Source of the DNA: Fimbriimonadales bacterium
Lineage (GTDB): Bacteria; Armatimonadota; Fimbriimonadia; Fimbriimonadales; GBS-DC
NCBI GenBank assembly: GCA_026416065.1
Contig: JAOAFW010000296.1
Coordinates: 1-29,788 of the forward strand
Length of the DNA stretch: 29,788 bases
Reading direction: 5' to 3'
In this document: piece after piece, positions 8,022 to 16,280 of the stretch
Layout of the letters: every line of letters begins with the position of its first letter
Numbering within the stretch: the first letter of the stretch is position 1
Notes under the pieces: generated by a model
Database searches by the model: none
Seen by the model: only the letters and a program-made list of their open reading frames with translations
Told to the model about the DNA's origin: nothing
Translations under genes and position numbers: made by a program

Positions 8022-9601
8022 CGTCGTCGTTGCAGACCCTGCAGATTCACCCGCGCTGGGCGTTCCGCCGTATCCGCCAGCTCCCATGCCAACCCGAACA
8101 CAGTGCGCGCAACGCGCGTCATCTTCTCGAAGTCGATTTTCTCTACGGAGTCTGACACCTGATGGTAATCCGCGTGCAAACCAGAGAAGAAGAAAATACC
8201 CGGGATGCCCTTGCTCACGAAACTATAGTGGTCGCTGCGGAAAAAGAGCTGCTCCGGGTGTTGCAACGAGTCGTACATCGGGTTGAGTTCCATCCGCAGA
8301 TACTGGTCGTTCACTGCGTTGAGAATCTTGCCGATGTCGGGACTGGCGACATTCGGACCAATCACATAGACTGCGTTGGGTCCGGACAGGTCGCGGTTGC
8401 GCGGGTTGGTATCGCCCGGCTGTTTGCTGCGCCCTACCATGTCCATATTGATGTTTACGATAATGTTCTGCAAGGGCACCGTGGGTCGCTCCACGAACAA
8501 TCGCGAGCCGAGCAGCCCCTTCTCTTCGCCGGCGTACCAGAGCAGCAGAATCGATCGCTTCGGACGGGGTCCGGTGGCGAACGCTTCGGCGATTTCCATC
8601 AGCGCGACGCAGCCGGAGCCGTTATCGTCAGCGCCATTGAAAATACGGTCCTCGCCACTACGCGATACGCCCACATGGTCTAAATGCGCTCCCAAAGATA
8701 CATATTCACTTTTGAGCGTGGGGTCTGAACCTTCGATTACGCCAATCACGCTGTGTGCCACCTCTTTTTGGGTTTGCACGCTGAGCGTGACGGCAATTCG
8801 CTTTTCGGGATTGAGGGCGAACGAAGGGGCAGGTTCACCGCTTTCTGCGCGCTGAATCAGCTCTGCAGCGGACGCCTGTTCACCTGCGAAGATGGCTTCC
8901 AGCAGGGGGCGCGAGGCGACAATCACGGGCAGATTGTTCATCGTTTGCAGACCCTCTACGCCACGGCGCTGGCTCCAGGTGCGGGCGATACGGTCGATAC
9001 GCCCCATATCCGTTGGGTCGATTCGCAAGATTGCCAGTGCGCCTTTTTGTTCGGCGTTCTGTTCGGGTGAAAGCCAGCCCGCCTGCCCCGCGGCGTCAAA
9101 TCCGAGCTCGATGACCTCCTTGGGATAGCCCGCCTGCACGATAAGTATCGCACCGCGCACATCCCGTCCGGCGTAGGGGTCTACACCCTTTTGGGGGTTC
9201 GACCACCCGTAGCCTACATAGACCATCGGTGCGTTTGCGTTCAGCGCGACTGGGCGCGCCACGAATCCAACGCCATACTCAAAGCTGCGTCCCCCAATCT
9301 GGATGCGCGTCTCGCCCGTGTTGATGGTATCCACACGATAGTTCAGCGACTGATAATAAGTTCCGTTCTCGCCGGCGGGCTTGACCCCCCAGCGTTGCAG
9401 GTGCGAGACGATATACATCCCCGCGAGGTCCAGTCCCCGTGAAGGCGTATCGCGTCCCTCCAGTTCATCGGATGCGATAAATTCCAGATGCGCCCGCAGG
9501 TCAGTCGGGGTAATCGTTTCCGCGCGGCTCATCCAGAGCGCGCGGTCTGCCCACGCCCATAGCAACAACAGACTGAGACTCAGCGACAGAAAGCGTTTCA
9601 T
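8018..9601 (-). CDS. Secreted M28-family aminopeptidase
   Basis: A 527-residue zinc metallopeptidase with an N-terminal signal peptide (MKRFLSLSLSLLLLWAWA). A PA-like insert (about residues 100-250) precedes the catalytic domain. The M28 di-zinc residues are all present in order: GAHLDHVG (His, Asp), GADDNGSG (Asp), YAGEEKGLLGS (Glu-Glu), NMDMVG (Asp) and FRSDHYSF (His). It should therefore be active, removing N-terminal residues from peptides outside the cytosol. ATG 9601 begins the signal peptide; the longer frame to 9667 would put polar sequence ahead of it. No well-spaced Shine-Dalgarno is seen, and a TACAAT box sits 6 nt upstream, so the message may be leaderless. The cupin gene is coupled downstream. 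Confidence 0.92.
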   Translation of the reverse strand: MKRFLSLSLSLLLLWAWADRALWMSRAETITPTDLRAHLEFIASDELEGRDTPSRGLDLAGMYIVSHLQRWGVKPAGENGTYYQSLNYRVDTINTGETRIQIGGRSFEYGVGFVARPVALNANAPMVYVGYGWSNPQKGVDPYAGRDVRGAILIVQAGYPKEVIELGFDAAGQAGWLSPEQNAEQKGALAILRIDPTDMGRIDRIARTWSQRRGVEGLQTMNNLPVIVASRPLLEAIFAGEQASAAELIQRAESGEPAPSFALNPEKRIAVTLSVQTQKEVAHSVIGVIEGSDPTLKSEYVSLGAHLDHVGVSRSGEDRIFNGADDNGSGCVALMEIAEAFATGPRPKRSILLLWYAGEEKGLLGSRLFVERPTVPLQNIIVNINMDMVGRSKQPGDTNPRNRDLSGPNAVYVIGPNVASPDIGKILNAVNDQYLRMELNPMYDSLQHPEQLFFRSDHYSFVSKGIPGIFFFSGLHADYHQVSDSVEKIDFEKMTRVARTVFGLAWELADTAERPARVNLQGLQRRR

Positions 9602-9607
9602 AGCGGT

Positions 9608-9637
9608 ATTGTACCCTGTTGCCTGCGACTTTCCCAA
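9608..9637 (-). promoter_or_regulatory. Promoter of the M28 peptidase gene, possibly leaderless
   Basis: Minus strand: TTGGGA (9637-9632), an 18-nt spacer, then TACAAT (9613-9608). The -10 ends 6 nt before ATG 9601, so transcription would start at or beside the start codon. Confidence 0.45.
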
Positions 9638-9652
9638 AACGCTTCTTAAGGG

Positions 9653-9658
9653 TAAAAT
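9653..9658 (+). promoter_or_regulatory. -10 box for the acyl-CoA synthetase gene
   Basis: TAAAAT lies 32 nt upstream of ATG 9691, with an AGAGGTG Shine-Dalgarno in between. No clear -35 is seen. It lies back to back with the peptidase promoter in the 89-nt divergent gap. Confidence 0.4.
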
Positions 9659-9690
9659 TAGGCTCACTAAACAGTCGGTAGAGGTGGGCG

Positions 9691-11451
9691 ATGGCGACGA
9701 ACTATCTCAAGGGTGAGCCATTGGAGTTGCGCTGGCGCAGCGCATGGTGCGAACATCAGGCGCGTTCCATTCCGTCCCTGTTCCAATCCCAGGCAGACAC
9801 GCTGGGGGAATCAACGCTCTATCTGGTCAAGCGGGCAGGCGTGTATCAGCCTGTCTCGTGGCAAACAGTGAAACGCGATGTGGAGACGCTTGCCGCGGCA
9901 TTACTCGCACGCGGAATTCAGACTGGCGACCGCGTGGCAATCCTATCAGAGAATTGTTATGAGTGGGCAGTCGCTGATATGGCGATTCTCCACTGTGGTG
10001 CGGCGTCCGTAACGCTCCATTTTCCCCTGACCCCGCCCCAAGTGGAAGAGCAGTTGCGAGACTCGGAAGCCTGCGCGATTTTCGTCTCCAACGACCTGCA
10101 AGCACAGAAAATCGAGCAGATTCGCGCGAATCTGCCTGCGCTCAAGCACACCTTCAGCTTCCAGTCCGTGAGTGGCTGGACCCCCATCACGGAGCTGCAG
10201 CGTGAGGGGGAATCGGTTCTCCGTGATAAGCCAACGCTGGTTCGGGAATCGGCGGACACAACGGGCTGGGACACGCTCGCCACACTGATTTACACTTCGG
10301 GCACCACAGGCGACAGCAAGGGCGTAATGCTCTCGCATGGCAATCTGCTTGCTAGTATGTACGCATCGATGCAGATGTTCCCACCGCCCGGGCACGACTA
10401 TGTGATGTTCAATTTCCTCCCACTGAGCCACATCTACGCTCATACTTGCGACTACCTGGTCGCTATCGGGTTAGGCGTTCAGATGGCGTTCGCCGAGAGC
10501 TTCGATACCCTGGCGCAGAACCTGCAGGAGGTTCGCCCTCATGCAATCAACGGCGTGCCACGCTTTTACGAGAAAGTGCGTGAGCGGGTGATGGGGGTAA
10601 TCCAAAGCAAGCCGTTTCTGCGTCTGCTGGGGGGCTACGCCCGCAAGAAGGGCATGCGCCGGGCGTTTGGCGGCAGGCTCATCTGGGCAATCAGCGGCGG
10701 CGCGGCGTTAGACCCTCAAGTCGCCGAATTTTACTGGGAGAACGGGATCCAGCTCTTTCAGGGCTACGGATTGACGGAAACCTCGCCTGTACTCACCAGC
10801 AACACCCCAAACTCCAACAAAATCGGCACGGCGGGCGTTCCCTTCCCCGGCGTGGAAATCAAAATCGCTGAAGATGGCGAGATTCTGGCACGCGGTCCTA
10901 ATATCATGAAAGGCTACTGGCGCAAGCCCGAAGCCACCGCACAGGCAATCGACCCCGACGGCTGGTTCCATACCGGCGATGTGGGCGAAATCGTGGATGA
11001 ACGATATCTCCGCATTACCGACCGCAAAAAAGACATCTTCGTATTGGCAGGCGGTAAGAACGTCGCCCCCGTCGCACTGGAGAACGCCCTCATACGCAAC
11101 CCATACATTGAGCAGGCGGTTATCTACGGCGACAAGAAAAAGTTCGTCTCCGCACTGATTGTGCCCGACTTTGTGCAACTGGAAGAGTGGGCGGAGAAAG
11201 CGGGCATTCCTTACCAGTCCCGTGCGGAACTGATACAGCATCCCAAGGTCGTGGAGTGGATGACCGTGCAGGTGGAAGAGGCGATGCGCCCCTTCGCCTC
11301 CTACGAGCAGGTGAAGCGGTTCATCCTGCTGCCGGAGACGTTCACCTTCGAAGCGGGCGATGTGACTGTCACCCTCAAAATGCGCCGCGCTCGAATCATC
11401 GAACGCTATCGGGAACAGTTGGATTCGCTTTATGAGACAGAGCGGGTATAA
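9691..11451 (+). CDS. Long-chain acyl-CoA synthetase (AMP-forming)
   Basis: Activates fatty acids to acyl-CoA through an acyl-adenylate. At 586 residues it is the size of the bacterial FadD/FAA1-type family. The AMP-binding loop LIYTSGTTGDSKGVMLSHGN sits near residues 205-224. The second motif GYGLTETSP is near 357, and WFHTGDVGEI plus YLRITDRKKDIFVLAGGKNV mark the hinge and C-terminal domain. The likely catalytic lysine is in VTLKMRRARII near the end. ATG 9691 has an AGAGGTG Shine-Dalgarno. The rpsP promoter overlaps the stop codon. The protein could supply lipid synthesis or fatty-acid use; substrate chain length cannot be read from sequence. Confidence 0.93.
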   Translation: MATNYLKGEPLELRWRSAWCEHQARSIPSLFQSQADTLGESTLYLVKRAGVYQPVSWQTVKRDVETLAAALLARGIQTGDRVAILSENCYEWAVADMAILHCGAASVTLHFPLTPPQVEEQLRDSEACAIFVSNDLQAQKIEQIRANLPALKHTFSFQSVSGWTPITELQREGESVLRDKPTLVRESADTTGWDTLATLIYTSGTTGDSKGVMLSHGNLLASMYASMQMFPPPGHDYVMFNFLPLSHIYAHTCDYLVAIGLGVQMAFAESFDTLAQNLQEVRPHAINGVPRFYEKVRERVMGVIQSKPFLRLLGGYARKKGMRRAFGGRLIWAISGGAALDPQVAEFYWENGIQLFQGYGLTETSPVLTSNTPNSNKIGTAGVPFPGVEIKIAEDGEILARGPNIMKGYWRKPEATAQAIDPDGWFHTGDVGEIVDERYLRITDRKKDIFVLAGGKNVAPVALENALIRNPYIEQAVIYGDKKKFVSALIVPDFVQLEEWAEKAGIPYQSRAELIQHPKVVEWMTVQVEEAMRPFASYEQVKRFILLPETFTFEAGDVTVTLKMRRARIIERYREQLDSLYETERV

Positions 11452-11452
11452 T
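11447..11452 (+). promoter_or_regulatory. -10 box of the rpsP-khpA-rimM operon
   Basis: A consensus TATAAT overlaps the TAA stop of the acyl-CoA synthetase gene and lies 32 nt before the rpsP ATG, which has a GAGGAGGT Shine-Dalgarno 6 nt upstream. A weak TTCGCT is at 17-nt spacing. Confidence 0.5.
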
Positions 11453-11484
11453 AGCCGTCCGATGAATGTAGAGGAGGTTTTTCG

Positions 11485-11772
11485 ATGCTGAAGATTCGTC
11501 TGATGCGCATAGGCAAAAAGAAAAAACCGGTTTATCGTGTGGTGGTAGTGCCGAGCCAGAACCCGCGCTCGGGCAAATGCGTGGAGATTGTCGGCCAATA
11601 CAACCCGATTACCGATCCGGCGCATATTCAGTTCAACGAAGAGCGCGTGCTGCACTGGCTACGCACGGGCGCACAACCCACTGATACGGTGGAACATCTG
11701 TTGAAGATTACCGGCGTGTGGGACAAATTCAAAGCGGAGTCGTCGAAGACGAATACCGCTTCGGCGAGTTAA
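11485..11772 (+). CDS. rpsP: 30S ribosomal protein S16
   Basis: A 95-residue ribosomal protein with the family pattern: MLKIRLMRIGKKKKPVYRVV at the start, VEIVGQYNPI in the middle and a VLHWLRTGAQPTDTV helix. A short Ser/Thr-rich tail follows. It binds 16S rRNA and assists 30S assembly. Start, Shine-Dalgarno (GAGGAGGT) and length all agree. It leads a unit with khpA and rimM, a common bacterial order. The usual neighbours ffh (before) and trmD/rplS (after) are not here. Confidence 0.97.
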   Translation: MLKIRLMRIGKKKKPVYRVVVVPSQNPRSGKCVEIVGQYNPITDPAHIQFNEERVLHWLRTGAQPTDTVEHLLKITGVWDKFKAESSKTNTASAS

Positions 11773-11785
11773 GGGGAACAGGACT

Positions 11786-12064
11786 ATGTTGCGAGAGTTT
11801 CTGGAGGCGTCGATTCGCGCGCTGGTAGACGACCAGCAGGCGGTGCAGATTCGCGAGGAGCGGAACGGCTCGCTGCTGCGCTACACGATTCAGGTGGCAG
11901 AAGGCGATCGCGGGCGCGTAATCGGCAAGAGTGGGCGCATCGTGAACGCCCTGCGCACCGTTGCCCAAGCAGTAGGCGCGAAAAATCGTGTGCGCGTGCA
12001 GGTCATCGTGCAAACGGATAGCGGAACTGCTGATACGGGCGAGGGCGCGGAAGACGCTGAGTAA
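11786..12064 (+). CDS. khpA: KH-domain RNA-binding protein
   Basis: A 92-residue protein of the KhpA/YlqC family, normally found between rpsP and rimM, as here. The KH signature GxxG reads VIGKSGRIVNALRTV at about residues 49-63. The last 20 residues are acidic and low in complexity. Family members bind RNA, pair with KhpB (Jag/EloR) and influence cell elongation and small-RNA function. It starts 13 nt after rpsP with AAGGGGA nearby, and ends 3 nt before rimM. Confidence 0.92.
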   Translation: MLREFLEASIRALVDDQQAVQIREERNGSLLRYTIQVAEGDRGRVIGKSGRIVNALRTVAQAVGAKNRVRVQVIVQTDSGTADTGEGAEDAE

Positions 12065-12067
12065 GCG

Positions 12068-12649
12068 ATGACGAAACCGTATGTCCCGAAAATCGCCCGC
12101 CAGTGGGTGACCGTCGGCGTCGTGGTGCGCCCGTTCGGGATACGCGGTGAACTGAAGGTGCGCCTGGAGACCGACTTTCCCGAGCGGTTCCAACCGGGGG
12201 CGCGTCTCTACTGGTGGCTGCCGCCGCAGCCGGAACCACCCGGAACAGAGGAGATGCTCCCTCACCGCCGTAAAAAGCCGCCCCGCACGATGAAACCGCA
12301 GGAATGCTTCGTCAAAAGTGCACGCTGGCACGGTACACATCTGGTGCTGACGCTGGAGGGGGTCGAAACGCGCGATCAGGCGGAGCAGCTGCGCGGCGCG
12401 TGGCTGATGATCCCCCCAGAAGAGCGTATGCCCTTAGAAGAGGGACAGTACTACATCGACGACCTGATTGGCATGGAGGTATTCACCGAGTCGGGAGAGC
12501 GCGTCGGCAAACTCAAGAATGTGCGACAGGGCGCTGCTTATGATTTCTACGATATCGGCGCGTACACTATCCCTGCTGTAGAAGAGTACATCCTTGAGGT
12601 GGATGTGCCGAACAAGCGGATGGTGGTGCGCTTGCCCGAAATCGATTAG
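12068..12649 (+). CDS. rimM: Ribosome maturation factor RimM
   Basis: Helps 16S 3'-domain maturation by binding S19. The 193-residue protein has the N-terminal barrel (VTVGVVVRPFGIRGELKVR) and a C-terminal PRC barrel (QYYIDDLIGMEVFTESGERV to KRMVVRLPE). Between the first strands it carries an insert of about 25 residues rich in Pro, Arg and Lys (about 50-76, with PPQPEPPG and HRRKKPP), longer than the loop usually seen there. It is the last gene of the rpsP operon, and its end overlaps the convergent nfo gene by 4 nt. Confidence 0.95.
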   Translation: MTKPYVPKIARQWVTVGVVVRPFGIRGELKVRLETDFPERFQPGARLYWWLPPQPEPPGTEEMLPHRRKKPPRTMKPQECFVKSARWHGTHLVLTLEGVETRDQAEQLRGAWLMIPPEERMPLEEGQYYIDDLIGMEVFTESGERVGKLKNVRQGAAYDFYDIGAYTIPAVEEYILEVDVPNKRMVVRLPEID

Positions 12650-13479
12650 CTTGTCACCATCCCCCACAGCTTTGCCAGATCCTCGGCAAATCGCTTCTCG
12701 TCAGGCGTTTCGATAAGCATCGGGAGTGTGGCAAAGCGCGGGTCGTTCAAAATCAGTTGAAACGCACTCAAGCCCAGCTCGCCCTCGCCGATATGCTCAT
12801 GCCGATCCACGCGCGAGCCGAGCGGCTTCTTCGAGTCGTTGAGGTGCCATACTTGCAAGCGAGAGAGACCTATGTAGCGGTCGAACTCATCCCACACGGC
12901 GTGATAGGTTTCGGGGGTGCGCATGTCGTAGCCTGCGGCGAACAGGTGGCATGTATCGGCACAGATCACGAGCCGTTCATCGGGCAGGGCGTCGTAAATC
13001 CGGGCGAAGTGTTCGAACCGATAGCACAGCGCGTTGCCTTGGCCTGCCATCGTCTCCATCGCAATGCATACGCCATCGGGCATCTCGGCAAGCAAGTGGC
13101 GCAGGCTCTCGATGAGCAGCTGCATCCCCGTATCGAAATCGGGATGCGATCCCATATGCACGACGGCGTATCGGATTCCCAGCGCGGCGCAGCGTTGCAA
13201 CTCGGCAAGGTAGGCTTCGTAGGCTTTACGGCGCGTATCGGGGTCTTGCGACGCGAGATTGATCAGGTACGCGGCATGCGAGACGACGCACTCGATGCCC
13301 GTCTCGTGGCGCGCGTGTTGCAGTTTCTCAATCTGTTCGGCGGCGACGGGAACTGGTTTCCACTGGCGGGGACTGGCAGTAAAGATTTGGACAGCGGTAC
13401 AGCCCAGTTGTTTCCCTTCGTAAAGCGCATTTTGCAGCCCGCCCGCGGTGGAGGTATGCGCGCCAATCAGCCGTTGCAT
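12646..13479 (-). CDS. nfo: Endonuclease IV (AP endonuclease)
   Basis: Cleaves DNA 5' of abasic sites in base-excision repair. The 277-residue TIM-barrel starts GAHTSTAGGL and carries VSHAAYLINLAS, VVHMGSH, CADTCHLFAAGYDM and HLNDSKKPLGSRVDRHEHIG, with GELG just after. These supply the His, Asp and Glu ligands of the tri-zinc centre. It lies 21 nt after the DUF3084 gene in the same direction and may share its transcript. No strong Shine-Dalgarno is visible before its ATG. It converges on rimM with a 4-nt overlap. Confidence 0.96.
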   Translation of the reverse strand: MQRLIGAHTSTAGGLQNALYEGKQLGCTAVQIFTASPRQWKPVPVAAEQIEKLQHARHETGIECVVSHAAYLINLASQDPDTRRKAYEAYLAELQRCAALGIRYAVVHMGSHPDFDTGMQLLIESLRHLLAEMPDGVCIAMETMAGQGNALCYRFEHFARIYDALPDERLVICADTCHLFAAGYDMRTPETYHAVWDEFDRYIGLSRLQVWHLNDSKKPLGSRVDRHEHIGEGELGLSAFQLILNDPRFATLPMLIETPDEKRFAEDLAKLWGMVTS

Positions 13480-13500
13480 GAGCGTATAGTTCGGCGCATG

Positions 13501-15024
13501 TCAGCCTCTTCCTGCAGTGCGAACGGGCAGCACCTCGAACCTCAGGTTCAGCGTGTCGCCTGCATAGGTGGTCTTCGCTGCGCGCACGATGAGCATCACG
13601 CGCTCGGTACGGCACTGGCGCGCCTGCTCCATCAGCTCCAGCAGGGTCTCAGGCGAGGTCTCACCGACGGTGGACGGGCTGCCAGCGCGTTCCTGCCGGG
13701 GCAGGATGCCCGCCTCGATGGCGCGCTCGCGCACTTCAGTTTGCAGGAACGCAAGTACCTGACCCAGCGGGTTGCGGTCGGGGCGACAGTCCACAGATAC
13801 TCGCGCTATCTCCTCGCCCGCATCGAACACCTTGCGGTTGCGATAGAGTCGCAGCTCAATCGGCGCAGGTTCGCCCTGCGCTGTGTTGGTGAGTGCGACG
13901 GCGACCACCACCACCGCGTCGCTCGAGTTGCGGATGTTCTGGTGGATTGCCTCCAGGCTCTCACTCTCGGTGATTTCCGCCTGTTCACCTGAGGCGAGTC
14001 GCACGCGCTTTTCGGGTATAAACGCGGCGCGCAGCTGTCCAGCGGTGGGGGCTGCGCCCCGCTCACGAGCGGCTTTGTCGGCGAGGCTCAGCAAATCTTG
14101 CAACGCCTGACGCACGCGCACCTCGCTCCAGCCTGCGGGGATAATCACGCGCCCCAGTTCCTCACCGATTTGCACGGCAATGGGGCTAAGCCGAATGTTC
14201 GCCAATTGCGCCAGTTCCCGCGCGGCGCGGTCCAGTTCATCGCGCTGACGACGCAGCGCCGCGTTGCGTTCCAGCAGGATACTGTTCTGCGTCTCCAGCT
14301 GCTGGTTCTCCTCTGCGAGCCGTCGGTTTTGTTCAGACAATTGTTGATACTGTGCCTGCAATCGCTGGTTCTCGGAGTCCAGTTTCGCGTTTTCGGAGGC
14401 GAGCGCTGCGCCCTGCTCGGCGAACTCGTCGTTCTGGCGACGCAGTTGTTCTTGTTGTCGCTGCAACGCGGCGATTTGGGTACGAACCGATTGAATCTGC
14501 TGTTGTAGTTGCTCTCGGATCTGGCGTGCCTGCACGAGTTGCTGTTGCGCCTGAGTGAGCTGCGCCCGGCTTTGCTGAAGTTGTTGTCTTGCCTGCAAGA
14601 GTTGTGCCTCCAGCGCTTGTACCTGTTCCAGGCGCGCCTTGTATTCCGTCTCCAGTTGTTGTAGCTCTTTGCTCAGACGCGCCTGTTCGCCTCGGAGTTG
14701 CTGGTTCGCGCTTTGCAGTTCGGCGTTGCGCGCTTGCAACTCTTTCAAACGCGCCTCGTTCTCGCGCAGCTCGGCTAAGATCCGATCGCCCCGTGTAATC
14801 CATGCACGAAACGACTCGTTGACCAGTGTCATGCCAGCAACCGTCAGGGCAACGGTGAGGCACCCCGTGACCGTGGTAATCAGCGTGGCGGTATGGCGCG
14901 GGCGGATGCCAAACAGGCTCAGACGCTGCTTGCCCAGTTTCCTGCCCAGCCAGTCACCTGCATACGCCAGCGCACCCCCAAACAGTGTCAGGAGCGCGAG
15001 GATAATAAGCATGGTTAAGGTCAT
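13501..15024 (-). CDS. DUF3084 membrane coiled-coil protein
   Basis: A 507-residue protein matching DUF3084, seen mainly in Cyanobacteria and Armatimonadota. Two membrane segments at the N-terminus (about 4-22 and 46-68) flank GDWLGRKLGKQRLSLFGIRPRH, the family signature. A long coiled coil follows (about 78-270), very rich in Gln, Leu, Glu and Arg. A globular C-terminal domain (about 275-507) includes VIIPAGWSEVRVRQALQDLL and VSVDCRPDRNPLGQVLAFLQ. Function is unknown; the shape suggests a membrane-tethered spacer. ATG 15024 lies 10 nt after a TATAAT box, so any 5' leader is very short. nfo follows by 21 nt. Confidence 0.85.
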   Translation of the reverse strand: MTLTMLIILALLTLFGGALAYAGDWLGRKLGKQRLSLFGIRPRHTATLITTVTGCLTVALTVAGMTLVNESFRAWITRGDRILAELRENEARLKELQARNAELQSANQQLRGEQARLSKELQQLETEYKARLEQVQALEAQLLQARQQLQQSRAQLTQAQQQLVQARQIREQLQQQIQSVRTQIAALQRQQEQLRRQNDEFAEQGAALASENAKLDSENQRLQAQYQQLSEQNRRLAEENQQLETQNSILLERNAALRRQRDELDRAARELAQLANIRLSPIAVQIGEELGRVIIPAGWSEVRVRQALQDLLSLADKAARERGAAPTAGQLRAAFIPEKRVRLASGEQAEITESESLEAIHQNIRNSSDAVVVVAVALTNTAQGEPAPIELRLYRNRKVFDAGEEIARVSVDCRPDRNPLGQVLAFLQTEVRERAIEAGILPRQERAGSPSTVGETSPETLLELMEQARQCRTERVMLIVRAAKTTYAGDTLNLRFEVLPVRTAGRG

Positions 15025-15034
15025 CGCTGAAAAA

Positions 15035-15040
15035 ATTATA
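15035..15040 (-). promoter_or_regulatory. -10 box for the DUF3084 gene
   Basis: Minus-strand TATAAT ends 10 nt before ATG 15024 in the 57-nt gap after the YchF-like gene. No -35 is evident. The predicted start site leaves only 2-4 nt of leader and no Shine-Dalgarno. Confidence 0.45.
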
Positions 15041-15081
15041 CCTACGGGCGACGGTAGCGGTTCGGCTTGAGGGTGCGCGGG

Positions 15082-16140
15082 CTACACATTGAACCGCACA
15101 TAAATTACCTCACCGTCTCGCATCACATAGTCCTTGCCTACCAGCTGTGCCTTGTTCGCTTTCTGCGCGGCTTTCCAGCCGCCTGCCGCGAGCACCTCGT
15201 CAGCATGGCACACCTCAGCACGAATGAAGCCACGCGCCAGGTCAGAGTGAATCGTGGCGGCGGCGTCCAGCGCGGTACCGCCTTTGGGCAAGAGCCACGC
15301 GCGAGAATCGTCGCCAATCGTGTAAAAGGTCTGCAGGCTCAACTGTTCGTACACCATGCGCACTAATCGCGGCAGTGCGGCCTCTGAGACGCCCATCATC
15401 TGGAGGAACTCGGCTTGTTCGGCTTCGGGCAGCTGGCGCAGGTCGCGTTCGAAAGTCGCGCAGAGGTTAATCAAGGGGAGTTCGCGCTCGTTGCACACGG
15501 TTTGCAATCGCTGAAGCATATCGGAACTCGATTCGTTGCCCAGCAGGCTCTCCCCGATGTTGGCGACCACCACCATCGGCTTGCGCGCTAAGAACCCAAA
15601 CCCGCGCAGGCGTGGCTCTAAATCGTGCGGGATTTCGAACGCCTGCAGGGATTCACCTGCGTTCACAGCGCGGTGCATCCGCTCCAGCAGGGCATGCTCC
15701 GCGCGGTCAGCGGCGGATTCCTTATGCGACTGGAATAGCTTCGTCAATCGTTCGAGGCGGTTCTCAATCACTTGCAGGTCGGACAAGGTGAACTCGTCCA
15801 GCCAGAAGTTCAGGTCGCGTGCGGGGTCGATGGGCGCATGGTAAGGCGCATAGGGGCTGTCAAACGCGCGCAGGACGCACACCAGCGCGTCGGATTGACG
15901 CGCGAGGCTCAGTGGCTGGCGCACCGTTTCGGGTTTTTCGGGGTTGAAGTCGGGCAAATCGTCGCGCCACTCGAACGCGGCGGGCGTAATTTTCTTGGCA
16001 TCTGCCTGTCGCGCCAGAGCCTCAAAACGCGGGTCCGGAATGGGGATACTCGCTACACCGTCGCGTGCGTGCCCGCCCGACAGCGCATCAAACAGCGTGG
16101 TACGTCCACTCAGCGGAAAACCAATCAGGGCGATTTTCAT
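15082..16140 (-). CDS. YchF-like (DUF933/TGS) protein with degenerate GTPase motifs
   Basis: The 352-residue protein has the YchF/Obg-like layout. The N-terminal G domain includes IPIPDPRFEALARQADAKKI, a family signature. A helical middle follows, and the C-terminal TGS/DUF933 region (about 265-352) is well conserved (FYTIGDDSRAWLL, IHSDLARGFIRAEV, DGEVIYVRFNV). The nucleotide site is damaged: the P-loop reads GFPLSGRTT, with Arg13 instead of the lysine of NVGKS. The DIAGLVKGAS switch II stretch is replaced by RDDLPDFNPEKP. The G4-like VVVANIGES remains. YchF is a ribosome-binding ATPase; this copy may bind ribosomes with little hydrolysis. Its start overlaps the stop of a 46-residue membrane peptide gene (ATGA). 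Confidence 0.85.
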   Translation of the reverse strand: MKIALIGFPLSGRTTLFDALSGGHARDGVASIPIPDPRFEALARQADAKKITPAAFEWRDDLPDFNPEKPETVRQPLSLARQSDALVCVLRAFDSPYAPYHAPIDPARDLNFWLDEFTLSDLQVIENRLERLTKLFQSHKESAADRAEHALLERMHRAVNAGESLQAFEIPHDLEPRLRGFGFLARKPMVVVANIGESLLGNESSSDMLQRLQTVCNERELPLINLCATFERDLRQLPEAEQAEFLQMMGVSEAALPRLVRMVYEQLSLQTFYTIGDDSRAWLLPKGGTALDAAATIHSDLARGFIRAEVCHADEVLAAGGWKAAQKANKAQLVGKDYVMRDGEVIYVRFNV

Positions 16141-16277
16141 GGCGTGAACTCGATCTGCAAAGCGGGCGGAGGTTGCTGTGCGGGCAAGTGCCAGAACCAG
16201 TAGTAAATCAGCGCCAGCGTTATCAGCAACGCCAGCACTCGTAACGCCTTCGCCCAGATACTTTTTGGGTTGCGCAT
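16137..16277 (-). CDS. Small single-pass membrane protein coupled to the YchF-like gene
   Basis: This 46-residue reading frame starts MRNPKSIWAKALRVLALLIT and continues through one hydrophobic segment (about 11-29, ending YYWFWH). A Pro/Gln-rich tail ends QIEFTP. Positive charges sit before the membrane segment, so the tail should face outward. Its TGA stop overlaps the ATG of the YchF-like gene (ATGA), a typical coupled junction, and an AT-rich -10 lies 7 nt upstream of its ATG. It fills an otherwise empty gap exactly. No homologue is recognised. It could instead be a leader peptide that controls translation of the next gene. Confidence 0.6.
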   Translation of the reverse strand: MRNPKSIWAKALRVLALLITLALIYYWFWHLPAQQPPPALQIEFTP

Positions 16278-16280
16278 CGT

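Noticed and set aside
10708..11655. Minus-strand open frame opposite the acyl-CoA synthetase and rpsP.
   Set aside because: It crosses two real genes and their intergenic promoter; composition is that of a reverse shadow.
12757..13992. Plus-strand open frame of over 400 codons across nfo and DUF3084.
   Set aside because: It lies antisense to two well-supported genes and shows no family motif.
14098..14558. Apparent repeats in the DUF3084 gene (many CAG/CTG-rich near-copies).
   Set aside because: They come from coiled-coil heptads rich in Gln and Leu, not a DNA repeat or CRISPR array.
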